Positions 18,052 to 26,004 of a DNA stretch of 64,000 nucleotides are shown here, in pieces. The notes under the pieces were generated by a model, which was given only the letters and a program-made list of their open reading frames with translations, was not told the origin of the DNA and searched no databases. The position numbers and the translations under genes were made by a program. Source of the DNA: Sporosarcina cyprini (lineage in GTDB: Bacteria > Bacillota > Bacilli > Bacillales_A > Planococcaceae); the NCBI RefSeq assembly GCF_022048975.1, contig NZ_JAKMHX010000025.1, forward strand, positions 62,001-126,000. The letters are read 5' to 3'. The number at the start of each line of letters is the position of its first letter. Within the stretch, counting starts at the first letter, position 1.

Positions 18052-18092
18052 GGTGAGTCAACCAAGAGAGCGCAGCGAACTATTGACTCACC
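18052..18092. repeat. Inverted repeat of an apparent dispersed element
   Basis: GGTGAGTCAA (18052-18061) and TTGACTCACC (18083-18092) form a perfect 10-bp stem with a 21-base loop. Flanking GGTGGCGACTCGCGAAGG and GGAGCCTCCTGAACGC resemble GC-rich intergenic repeats known from Bacillales genomes. It overlaps no gene. Confidence 0.5.
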
Positions 18093-18126
18093 GCGGAGCC
18101 TCCTGAACGCATCCGCCTTAAACACA

Positions 18127-18173
18127 AATAAACCTGCAGCCCAGTAAAAAATACTTCGAGGAGTGCAGGTTTG
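18127..18173 (-). terminator. Probable terminator after the Fic gene
   Basis: AAACCTGCA / TGCAGGTTT inverted repeat (about 18130-18138, 18164-18172); on the minus strand the second arm runs into TTTATTTG, 25-70 bases after the Fic stop. Confidence 0.5.
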
Positions 18174-18196
18174 AACGGTTATTTGTGATTTTTTTC

Positions 18197-18913
18197 CTAT
18201 TCTTTATCTTTTACTGAGAAAGGAATCTCCTCATCGTTATCGACAATATGAGATTTAATGACTTTATACGTGGTGGAAGTTGAAGTGGATATGGAATCTG
18301 TAAGTTTCTTACTACTGGACAAGGCATCGCCAATAATTCTCTCCAGATATTGTGTTTCAGAGTATTCATCAATTGAGGCCATTACAAGGGCGGCACGAAG
18401 ATAACTTGAATTTTGAGATAACAATTGGTCATTAAAAGATAACTGATGGTATTTTGAAAATAACTTCATGTAGACAGAAATTGTACGCGTGTTACCTTCC
18501 CTAAAAGGATGAACTCGCCAAAGTCTCGCCATTAGTTCTGCAAAACAGCTTGTTAAACTGGGGTTGGTATAATCCCAGTTAATTGTAAATGCCCAATCTA
18601 ACGTTTTGGTTAAACTTTCTTTAATTGACTTGGCACGGCTATACATTACGCTTTGTCCGTCTAATACTTTTTCTTCCTTAAAAATATCTACAGTACGGAA
18701 ATCACCAGCCCAGTCATAGAGGTCCCCGAAAAGATACTGGTGAATCAGTCGAATTGCATTTACATCAAAAATGTTGTCTATTTGAAGTGCTGTATCAAAA
18801 TTCAACAAATTTGCAATCAATATTTGAGCTTCCACCGTTATCAGTTCAGATTCATCTTTTATGCCTAATCGATTTCTCAATACAGGTACGTCACCATATA
18901 AATATGGATCCAT
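18197..18913 (-). CDS. Fic/DOC-family toxin (probable AMP-transferase)
   Basis: A 238-residue Fic-domain protein. The active-site motif is HPFREGNTR at 135-143 (H135 catalytic; consensus HxFx(D/E)GNxRxxR, here with Thr in place of the usual Gly). A YDWAGDFRT segment about 65 residues earlier is the conserved Fic flap/target-binding region. Fic enzymes transfer AMP or similar groups to hydroxyl side chains, in toxin cases inactivating gyrase or topoisomerase IV. The C-terminal ~45 residues are Ser/Thr-rich and look disordered. The gene follows the 63-aa antitoxin gene by four bases, forming a toxin-antitoxin pair divergent from the Wadjet operon. Confidence 0.9.
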   Translation of the reverse strand: MDPYLYGDVPVLRNRLGIKDESELITVEAQILIANLLNFDTALQIDNIFDVNAIRLIHQYLFGDLYDWAGDFRTVDIFKEEKVLDGQSVMYSRAKSIKESLTKTLDWAFTINWDYTNPSLTSCFAELMARLWRVHPFREGNTRTISVYMKLFSKYHQLSFNDQLLSQNSSYLRAALVMASIDEYSETQYLERIIGDALSSSKKLTDSISTSTSTTYKVIKSHIVDNDEEIPFSVKDKE

Positions 18914-18917
18914 TTTG

Positions 18918-19109
18918 TTACTGAAAATCTCCGATATATTTATTCAGAACGGCTTTCCGTAAGTCTGCAGCTGATATTTTTCCATCCTCATACTGATCTA
19001 ATAAGTCCTTGGTGAATGGAGTAGGTTTCCCGCCATCAATTGCAGCCATTCCAACGGCAAAGTTTACATTTTTGATACGAGTAGAACGATCGGGTTGCAT
19101 ACCATGCAT
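18918..19109 (-). CDS. VbhA-like Fic antitoxin
   Basis: A 63-residue protein directly upstream of the Fic gene. The pattern NFAVGMAAIDGGKPTP followed by LLDQYEDGKISAADLRKAVL matches VbhA-type antitoxins, which insert a helix into the Fic active site. The usual inhibitory motif (S/T)xxxE(G/N) appears here only as MAAIDG, with Met in place of Ser/Thr and Asp in place of the ATP-blocking Glu. Either the motif has drifted or Asp serves instead. GGAG precedes the ATG by about 11 bases; the internal ATG three codons later is an alternative start. Confidence 0.78.
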   Translation of the reverse strand: MHGMQPDRSTRIKNVNFAVGMAAIDGGKPTPFTKDLLDQYEDGKISAADLRKAVLNKYIGDFQ

Positions 19110-19140
19110 ATCACATCACACTCCTCACTTGTATATGTAT

Positions 19141-19169
19141 ATTATATCATATTTTGAAATGCTCGTCAG
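19141..19169 (-). promoter_or_regulatory. Promoter of the antitoxin-Fic operon
   Basis: On the minus strand CTGACG (19169-19164), 17-base spacer, TATAAT (19146-19141), 30-odd bases before the antitoxin start. Confidence 0.78.
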
Positions 19170-19216
19170 TCTGACCTTCTGCATACTCCTTAGTAATTCT
19201 TCCACCCAATCTTCCA

Positions 19217-19225
19217 TGGTATACT
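19217..19225 (+). promoter_or_regulatory. Extended -10 promoter of the Wadjet operon
   Basis: TGG-TATACT (19217-19225) is an extended -10 element; no good -35 is visible. The surrounding ~35 bases (TTCCACCCA to ACAATCAAT) are conserved at the decayed jetD copy (TATACT at 7267-7272), supporting functional constraint. Confidence 0.65.
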
Positions 19226-19291
19226 ACAATCAATAAACCATCCCAACCACAAGTCGCAATAGCCATACATAAAACACAACGGAGGCCCAAC

Positions 19292-20500
19292 ATGATCACG
19301 ACGCAAACATTTTTAGAGACATTCGTCTGCAAAACAGGAGAATCTGTCTATCCTCTCGGAAATCAGGAATGGGATATCCAGAAATGGTCTGCGCGGACAT
19401 ACCGGACGCTTGGGAATGTGCTGGCGCCGGTTGACTATGATTCTATGCCGCCTGAAGAGGTCGCCAAGCTGGGCTTGAAACCGAAGTCTCGCAGGAGCGC
19501 GCTTCCGATCTCAGATTCATTGTTGAGCGAGGCGTTGCGGAAAGGCTGGCTTGTCCAGGAGGTCCGGTTCAAGGCGGATGGAAAGACGCCATCTTCCATC
19601 CATTATCGGATGGGACCAGGGCTATATGAATTTGAGTTGCGAAAGAAAGAGGAGGCGGCTGCGGCGGATCAGGAGCTTCGACAAACCTTGCTGCAAGAAA
19701 TTCAAGTTTCGTCGGGCGAGCTGCCTTCATTGTTTCTGGCAAGAATGAATGAATTTGCTTCTGCGGCTGTTGACGAGGAGGCATGGTCGAACGAACGGGT
19801 GCGGAAGTTCATACATTTTCTGATTGCGTTTCTCCGGTTAAAACAGTGGCAACAACATATGGAATATAAGGAGATCGGGGCGACTTATTACCGGCGAATC
19901 GGCGGGTCGAAAGTGTTCGATGCAAATCGGGATGTGTTTATCCAACGTCTTGAGAAATGGCTCGGTGCACCGGTCCATGAGCTCGGGATTGTGAGTACGG
20001 GATCTGTTGGTCCGATGCTTTTCACGGGAGATTTGCAAGGGAAGTTCTCGGCATATCACATAGGTGCCGTGCATGCGACGACGGATCTTGCGGTTGCATT
20101 GGACCAGTACTCCACTTCCGCTAACATCTTGTGGCTTGTTGAGAACCGCGCCGTCTTGACGAGGATGGCGACGGAGGTCGAATTTCTGAAGGACACGTCT
20201 TCGTTTGTCCTTGGTGTGGACGGGCAAGTCAGGGGTGCCCATAGAAAACTGATCCGGCAGATTTGTCAGAACTCCAACATTCAACTTGTCATCATCTGGG
20301 TGGATGCTGATTTTGCGGGTACGGTCATCGCAAGGGATTTAGCGGATTTGGCAGGGGGGGTAGCTGTTCGGTTTGTTGGAACAGCGGACCAACTATTCAC
20401 TGATTTGGATGCGTATCAAAAATGGTCGGAAGGCAAAAGTACAGAACAGGAAATGACGTTAGGAGGTCCCGCCGAATGGAAAAAGATATGCAAACGGTAG
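19292..20500 (+). CDS. jetD: Wadjet nuclease subunit JetD (Toprim-like)
   Basis: A 402-residue protein opening a four-gene Wadjet operon. The C-terminal half carries a Toprim-like catalytic centre: E284 (NILWLVENRAVL) and the DxD pair D338/D340 (IIWVDADFAGTVIA), in the order expected for JetD/topoVI-A-like nucleases. The N-terminal half is a helical DNA-binding region. In studied Wadjet systems JetABC is an SMC-like motor that recognises and extrudes small circular DNA and JetD cuts it, clearing plasmids. GGAGG precedes ATG 19292. Here jetD comes first and its 3' end overlaps jetA by 25 bases. A decayed copy of its 5' part lies at 7.2-7.7 kb. Confidence 0.9.
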   Translation: MITTQTFLETFVCKTGESVYPLGNQEWDIQKWSARTYRTLGNVLAPVDYDSMPPEEVAKLGLKPKSRRSALPISDSLLSEALRKGWLVQEVRFKADGKTPSSIHYRMGPGLYEFELRKKEEAAAADQELRQTLLQEIQVSSGELPSLFLARMNEFASAAVDEEAWSNERVRKFIHFLIAFLRLKQWQQHMEYKEIGATYYRRIGGSKVFDANRDVFIQRLEKWLGAPVHELGIVSTGSVGPMLFTGDLQGKFSAYHIGAVHATTDLAVALDQYSTSANILWLVENRAVLTRMATEVEFLKDTSSFVLGVDGQVRGAHRKLIRQICQNSNIQLVIIWVDADFAGTVIARDLADLAGGVAVRFVGTADQLFTDLDAYQKWSEGKSTEQEMTLGGPAEWKKICKR

Positions 20501-21873
20501 TTTCGATTTTCGGTGCCGATCATCAGCAGCCTGAAGTAACACGCGCCATGCGGGATCTCATTTCGCTGGCGGGTGTGATGAAGGATCTTTCAGGGGAGGC
20601 GATATTCGATTCGCCGCTTGAGATGCTCCGTTTCTTGCGGATCATTGAATTAATCCATCAGGAAGCATATGGGCTTGCAGATCCCATTGATAGTGCGGAG
20701 ACGTTGTATTACCGGTATTTGAACAAGTTCAACGACAACGAGCCGCCGACGAAAGCGAGAGTCGGCCAGATTCTCAATGTCTTGACTGCAAATAACTGGA
20801 TCAGCAAGCAATCCAGTCACATCAAGATGATGAGTGTCGGCAAACGGATGATGCATGCGCTGACCCGCCTTGCAAATGATTCCCTTGCGTATTACCTGGA
20901 GGATGATATCGGCCGTTCCTTGTTCCAGGCGAGACGTGACGCGGAAATCAGTGAAGCTTACGATGACAAGGGCGTCTCGGGCGGTAATATCATCGGCAGC
21001 ATGATCCGGAATGTGCAGGATGCGATCGACTTGCTGAAGGAGCGGGAGCTTGAGCTTCTCGCGGAACGGAATGCGTTGCCTCAGCTGGAGATCATCCACA
21101 CGCTCATGGAGGATCTCGACCAGAAGCTGCATGACCGTTTGAAGCAGTTCGCCACAATCGAAGACAGCCTTGTCCTCAGCCGGCATGTGCAGCGTGGAAC
21201 AGCGGCGCTTGCGGAAGGGACGAGCCTTTCGATCGGGATGATCAATAAATATCTCCAGTTCATGAACGTGCAGAAAACCCCTCTTATGACCGCCATTTCA
21301 CCTGAAAAAGTCCGTGTATTCATAACCAAAATGTTCAATCCTCCTCTCGAATCCGAAATCCCAAATGCGTATCAATTATTCAGCTTCATGGAACAGGGTC
21401 AATATGAAGGCGAAGAGCTGGACGGATTGTGGCTTCCTGTGAAGTATGCAAGCCCTCTGTCGCCGGCGGGGATCGAGGAAGGGCTTCATTTTCTTGAAAG
21501 TTATGAGCCGGTCGTCGCTGAAATTGAGGAGGAAGAAGAGGTCGAGTTCGAGGAAGTGCTAATTGACGCGCAGGCGGTCGGGATGGTCATGGACGAAGCA
21601 AGTTGGCTTATGACAAAAGCGGCCATCGACACGGAGAAGATTGAGGACTACTTGAAAACGAAAGAAAAAGCGGGTCTGGAAGAGACCGTGATCGCGACGG
21701 GTTCGGAGTCATGGGGAGATGCAATCCGTCAGCTTCTAGGCGTGGCGGCACTTGAGGCGAATAAAAAAGTGAAACTTGCGCATGACGAAGACGTACCAGA
21801 ACTTGAGAAGGAATGGAGGTGGATTGAAGATGACGACCGAGCATACAACATCCGGCGAAGAGATGACCGATAA
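20476..21873 (+). CDS. jetA: Wadjet subunit JetA (MukF/kleisin-like)
   Basis: A 465-residue acidic helical protein in the position and size range of JetA, the kleisin-like subunit that bridges the JetC heads and binds JetB, comparable to MukF. The middle (about 190-250: VQDAIDLLKERELELLAERN) is coiled-coil-like; a stretch of nine acidic residues lies near 355-365 (EIEEEEEVEFEE). ATG 20476 is chosen because AGGAGG lies nine bases upstream, which puts the start inside jetD. Primary sequence alone would not identify it; the call rests mainly on operon context with JetB, JetC and JetD. Confidence 0.85.
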   Translation: MEKDMQTVVSIFGADHQQPEVTRAMRDLISLAGVMKDLSGEAIFDSPLEMLRFLRIIELIHQEAYGLADPIDSAETLYYRYLNKFNDNEPPTKARVGQILNVLTANNWISKQSSHIKMMSVGKRMMHALTRLANDSLAYYLEDDIGRSLFQARRDAEISEAYDDKGVSGGNIIGSMIRNVQDAIDLLKERELELLAERNALPQLEIIHTLMEDLDQKLHDRLKQFATIEDSLVLSRHVQRGTAALAEGTSLSIGMINKYLQFMNVQKTPLMTAISPEKVRVFITKMFNPPLESEIPNAYQLFSFMEQGQYEGEELDGLWLPVKYASPLSPAGIEEGLHFLESYEPVVAEIEEEEEVEFEEVLIDAQAVGMVMDEASWLMTKAAIDTEKIEDYLKTKEKAGLEETVIATGSESWGDAIRQLLGVAALEANKKVKLAHDEDVPELEKEWRWIEDDDRAYNIRRRDDR

Positions 21874-22522
21874 TATGTCCTTGAACAGTCTTCATTCCTT
21901 GCGGAGTGTGTTATCGAGCCGAGAAGAGATGGCATTCATGTCTATCCTTTTTTCATCCAGTGCGACGGTGCGTGCGACGAATTTTGGTTTGTCCCGAAAG
22001 GAAGTGGAACGGTTGCTTGCCGATACGTCGGGGGATGATGGGTATTTCTCTTCATTCCTGTCGCGTGTCAACCAGGCGGTCGGCAGGTATTACCGTCTCA
22101 TCTATGACGAGGAGCGGGATCAGGTGGTCGCGATGTTGAGGGTGCCAGCACGATCTGCGCGTCAGACGTTGTCAGCGGAAGCGCTTGCTATTTTGCTGTT
22201 CATGTTTTATCAGCAGGAAGTATTGAAACACGAGTACACATTGGTTTCCCAGCTGCTGGACGCGTTTGGGCACGAAGTAAAGAAAGGGAGCAGGCGCATT
22301 CAGCTTGCAATAGATGCACTCAAGAAAATAGGAGCCGTCATGCCGCACCAAGTGACGGGGCAGGAGGAAGCCTACCGGATCACGGCGATCGGTGTCCATA
22401 TGTTCTCGGATTCGTTCTTGAGACGCATGGTCGAATTCAGTCATTCCAGCCAGTTGTCGAAAGAGGATGTTATGAAGTTCTTTAACCGTTATAACCTATA
22501 TGAAGGAGAGGATTTCTCTTGA
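21830..22522 (+). CDS. jetB: Wadjet subunit JetB (MukE-like)
   Basis: A 230-residue protein matching the size and place of JetB, the MukE/DUF4194-like accessory that dimerises on the kleisin. The region AILLFMFYQQEVLKHEYTL followed by a winged-helix-like RRIQLAIDALKKIGAV segment is characteristic of this group. ATG 21830 follows GGAGGT by nine bases and overlaps jetA by 44 bases. It overlaps jetC by the four bases TTGA. Assignment depends on both the family-like segment and the operon. Confidence 0.86.
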   Translation: MTTEHTTSGEEMTDNMSLNSLHSLRSVLSSREEMAFMSILFSSSATVRATNFGLSRKEVERLLADTSGDDGYFSSFLSRVNQAVGRYYRLIYDEERDQVVAMLRVPARSARQTLSAEALAILLFMFYQQEVLKHEYTLVSQLLDAFGHEVKKGSRRIQLAIDALKKIGAVMPHQVTGQEEAYRITAIGVHMFSDSFLRRMVEFSHSSQLSKEDVMKFFNRYNLYEGEDFS

Positions 22523-25500
22523 TACCTTGGCGTTTGCAATTCACAGGCATCAGGGATTATGGGCATGAGAAGATGATGCTGGATCAGGCAGAGGAACATG
22601 TTTTGATCACGGGGCCGAACGGGGCAGGCAAGTCGACGATCTCCTTCTGCATGGGGGCTGTCCTCCGTTCCGCGAAAGTCGACATTGAAGGGCTGAAATC
22701 GCAGAATTTGGCGGAGGACGAGACATGGCGGGCAGCCATCCATCTTCTATTTAAAAATGAAGGGCCGTCCCGCGTGGATGCGCCCCTTTTCATCGAGTTT
22801 CGCTTGCTCATCGAACAGCCGCCAAAAGATTTGATCAAACTGCGGTATGAGATACATGACGGCGAGACCTTCGACGAATTGGAACTCCGGCAAGCGTTCC
22901 GGTCAGGCGATGTGAATAAGAATAATTTCACGGCGTATAAACGAGAACTTGAATTCAAATATAAGATCCATCCCGATTTGTATTACCTCATCTGGTATCA
23001 GCAGGAAGTCAATCAATTCTCCGTCATGGCGCCAGAGGAAAGGTTCCGTATCTTCAGCGAAATGCACAAGATCGACCGCATCCAAAAAGACTGGGAAGTA
23101 TCCTTGGAAATCGTGAAGGAAGCGCAAGAAGCGTTTCGGATGGCAACTACCCAGCAGAAGCTACTTGAGATGGATCTGACCTTGAGACGTGATAAGAAAG
23201 ACCGTTTCGAGAATAACCGGATGCGGCTACTGGAAAACGGGAAAGACTACGCGCAAGCTGTGTACGGTCTCCGGACTTTGCTTGTAAACAATGTGAAAGA
23301 AGCAGAAGAATATATTAAAGCAAGAGAGCAGGAACTGGAAGCGGAGCAGGACGTTCTGCAGCAGGATGCTGAAGAGCTAGAACAGGTGAGCGAACGGCTG
23401 ATTGCGGTGAAATCGGACCGGGAGGAGCAGCAGAACTTTCTTGCTGCGCAGGAAGACGAGCTGAGTGTCAAAGAAGAGCAGCTCGGGAAGGCAGAAGACG
23501 AACTTGCGGGCTTGCGGAATGAATTGAGTGATCTGCAAGAGGAATATGCGCGTCTTCCGTACACAGAAACGGAGACGAAGGCGAAATTGGCAGAAGCGGA
23601 ACGGAACTTGGAGCGGTCATCGCAAGAAGAACAGGCGATCAAAGAGCAGCTGGAAGAGGTCGCTAAAGCGATCGAGAAAAACCGCAATGCACATGCCACT
23701 ATGAAGGCAGCTGCAGTGCAATGGGAAAATCAGCGAGTTCAAGCGATGCAGTGGATCGACCGGTATCGTTCCAGCCATCAGCTGCAAGCAGATTTGAAAA
23801 CGTTGGAATCAAAGACCGACAATGTCAAAGAAGATATATCGGATGCAAAGAAGGAACTCATGAAGCTGACAGAGGAATACGAACTACTCAAAGAGAATCG
23901 TGTGCAGTCGAGAAGGCAGACCGAAGCGATTAGCCACTTGAAGAAGCAGGGGATTACGGCATACCCGCTCCGGCACTTCATCAAGCTCGCCGATCATCTG
24001 CCAATTGAAAAAGAGCGACTCTTTGATGCCGTGAAATATACGATCTTCTATCAGGCTCCTTCCTGCATGCCGCTAAATGACCTGTACCATGTGTCGCTGG
24101 AAAAGGTGGTGCCGGATCGCTCTGTCATCAATCTACCCGCGTATGGCCTTTACATGCGGGAAGGGCTTACTGTTCAAGAAGAGAATCATGCATCCCGCGT
24201 GCTCTGGTGGCTGGAGCAGTTCTTCCTGAAAGAGCAGCCGCGCATTCTGAAAGGGCTGCTTTGGGATTCACAAGGAGTAAGAGGCCCTGCGGAGCAGAAT
24301 ACGTTCATCCTCAGCAACAAGGCGGTCGAAGAGAGAAGAAAAACGCTAGAGACGCTTATTTCCCGGTTGTCTGATGAGGTAGAGCAGTTGCAAGCACGAC
24401 TCTCGCAGGATACGGATACATTACGTGTGTGGAATGCCGACGTGCAGAAAGTGAAAGAGGCGGAAGCGTTCTTATCTGACGAAGCGAGCCAGCGGTATCG
24501 GTTGGAGCAGATTGACAGAATGTCCATAGAGTATCAAGAACTTACGAAATCCAAAGGGGTGCTTGAGAACGATAGACAGGCCCACTGGAAAACACAGATG
24601 CGTGAAGAGGGAGCGATCAACGAGCTGGAAGGCTATCTCGCGGTATTTGCCAAGTTTGGACAACAGGCGCAACGGATTGCGGACCTACAAGCGCTCGAGA
24701 TGTCCGTCAAGCAGCAAAACCAAGAGGTGCACGCCATCCGGAGGTCCATCACGAGCTTGAGTAAAACCTTGGATGATCTGTTTGTGTCTTTGCAGAAATA
24801 CAACCGTTCGAAAACGGAGATCGAGGATCGTTTGACGGCTGCCAAGCGGAACATGGAACACATTAAAATACAGATAAGCGGCAAAAGAGAAGAACGCCTG
24901 AGTATGCATAAGGAAGCGGTGGCCTATGAAGAAGAACTGGAGGCGCTCAGAACGCTAATTCCTCACGTTGTGGAGGAAGCACTGAAAGAGTCGTCTCAAG
25001 GCGTATCCATGTATGAATGGAATAGTCGTCTGAACAAAGCGAAGATCGGATTCGAGCAAGCTCGCAATGAAAAGGATATCGACCCGCATGCCGTAGAGAA
25101 CTTCCGGACACTTGAAAGCGAAGTCTTGCGGAAAAAAGACGAACTGGAATCGGCCAAGAACCTGCTCGACGAAAATGAACAGCGCGCCAACCAGAACGAA
25201 CAGCGGCTCGAAACCGCCATCAACATGCAAGTGACGAAAATCAACCTGCTCTTCCAGGAGTATATGGGTGAATTTCAATTTGAGGGGCGGATCGACTATG
25301 AAAAGTTCACGGATAAGAAAGGCAGGCCTGTCTTCAAGCTATTCATCTACGTACGGAAAGAGGGGCACCGAGGCAAGTTCGAGGATGTCAGTGTAAAGGC
25401 GAGAGGCGGACGAGTCGGAAAAGGCGTCTCGGGCGGCGAAGAATCACTAAGTTCCCTGTTATTCGCTCTGGCGCTGCTTCAAAACCTTGAGAACCAGGCT

Positions 25501-25722
25501 GGCTTCATTGTCTTAGATGAATTTGACAGTGCATTGGACGAAAACCGGAAATCGACCGTTTTCAGGCTATACGCCGAAAAGCTTGAACGGAAATTGATCA
25601 TTCTCTCTCCAAAAGCCCATGAAGATCAGTACTATCAACAGTTCTCAAAGGTTTTTATCGTGTCGCATGATCCTAAAGAAGTGAAAAGCAGAATTAGAGG
25701 AATTCAATCTGGACAGTCGTGA
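22519..25722 (+). CDS. jetC: Wadjet SMC-like ATPase JetC
   Basis: A 1067-residue SMC/MukB-like ATPase. Walker A GPNGAGKST is at 32-40, long coiled coils run from about 220 to 470 and 590 to 900, with a hinge-like globular part near 470-580. The C-terminal head has the ABC signature VSGGEE (970-975) and Walker B GFIVLDEFD (D1000, E1001). JetC drives DNA loop extrusion that lets the complex sense small circular DNA. The start is a TTG overlapping the jetB stop, with GGAGAGG upstream, so all four genes are translationally coupled. All ATPase residues are present, so the system looks functional. Confidence 0.94.
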   Translation: MIPWRLQFTGIRDYGHEKMMLDQAEEHVLITGPNGAGKSTISFCMGAVLRSAKVDIEGLKSQNLAEDETWRAAIHLLFKNEGPSRVDAPLFIEFRLLIEQPPKDLIKLRYEIHDGETFDELELRQAFRSGDVNKNNFTAYKRELEFKYKIHPDLYYLIWYQQEVNQFSVMAPEERFRIFSEMHKIDRIQKDWEVSLEIVKEAQEAFRMATTQQKLLEMDLTLRRDKKDRFENNRMRLLENGKDYAQAVYGLRTLLVNNVKEAEEYIKAREQELEAEQDVLQQDAEELEQVSERLIAVKSDREEQQNFLAAQEDELSVKEEQLGKAEDELAGLRNELSDLQEEYARLPYTETETKAKLAEAERNLERSSQEEQAIKEQLEEVAKAIEKNRNAHATMKAAAVQWENQRVQAMQWIDRYRSSHQLQADLKTLESKTDNVKEDISDAKKELMKLTEEYELLKENRVQSRRQTEAISHLKKQGITAYPLRHFIKLADHLPIEKERLFDAVKYTIFYQAPSCMPLNDLYHVSLEKVVPDRSVINLPAYGLYMREGLTVQEENHASRVLWWLEQFFLKEQPRILKGLLWDSQGVRGPAEQNTFILSNKAVEERRKTLETLISRLSDEVEQLQARLSQDTDTLRVWNADVQKVKEAEAFLSDEASQRYRLEQIDRMSIEYQELTKSKGVLENDRQAHWKTQMREEGAINELEGYLAVFAKFGQQAQRIADLQALEMSVKQQNQEVHAIRRSITSLSKTLDDLFVSLQKYNRSKTEIEDRLTAAKRNMEHIKIQISGKREERLSMHKEAVAYEEELEALRTLIPHVVEEALKESSQGVSMYEWNSRLNKAKIGFEQARNEKDIDPHAVENFRTLESEVLRKKDELESAKNLLDENEQRANQNEQRLETAINMQVTKINLLFQEYMGEFQFEGRIDYEKFTDKKGRPVFKLFIYVRKEGHRGKFEDVSVKARGGRVGKGVSGGEESLSSLLFALALLQNLENQAGFIVLDEFDSALDENRKSTVFRLYAEKLERKLIILSPKAHEDQYYQQFSKVFIVSHDPKEVKSRIRGIQSGQS

Positions 25723-26004
25723 TGGTATTTAATTGAGCATCTGATAGGAATTTTTTCTGGTTTACAAAAAGTAATTACTCTGCTTATTAGGCCGGTAGCA
25801 GAGGGTGGCTACTTTACTATTGATCTTTGTAATTGATTTCAATCATTGCATCAGGCACCGATCTTTGGGTCCCGAACAGCATAGAGGGCTGAGCTAGAAT
25901 AATACAAAATGCAGTCCGATACCTGCATCCATCATGCAAACAATACCGTCCTATAGCATATAGTGGTGTTGATTCATAAAAACATGAAGTTGAGGGAATG
26001 TAGT
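25723..26004. other. Intergenic region after the Wadjet operon
   Basis: About 280 bases. CTCTGC / GCAGAG (25777-25803) can form a weak stem but lacks a T-run. No gene or clear promoter recognised. Confidence 0.35.

Noticed and set aside
23247-23699. 150-aa minus-strand frame rich in Ser and Cys inside jetC
   Set aside because: Antisense shadow of the coiled-coil coding region, where Glu/Lys-rich codons read as Ser/Phe on the other strand.
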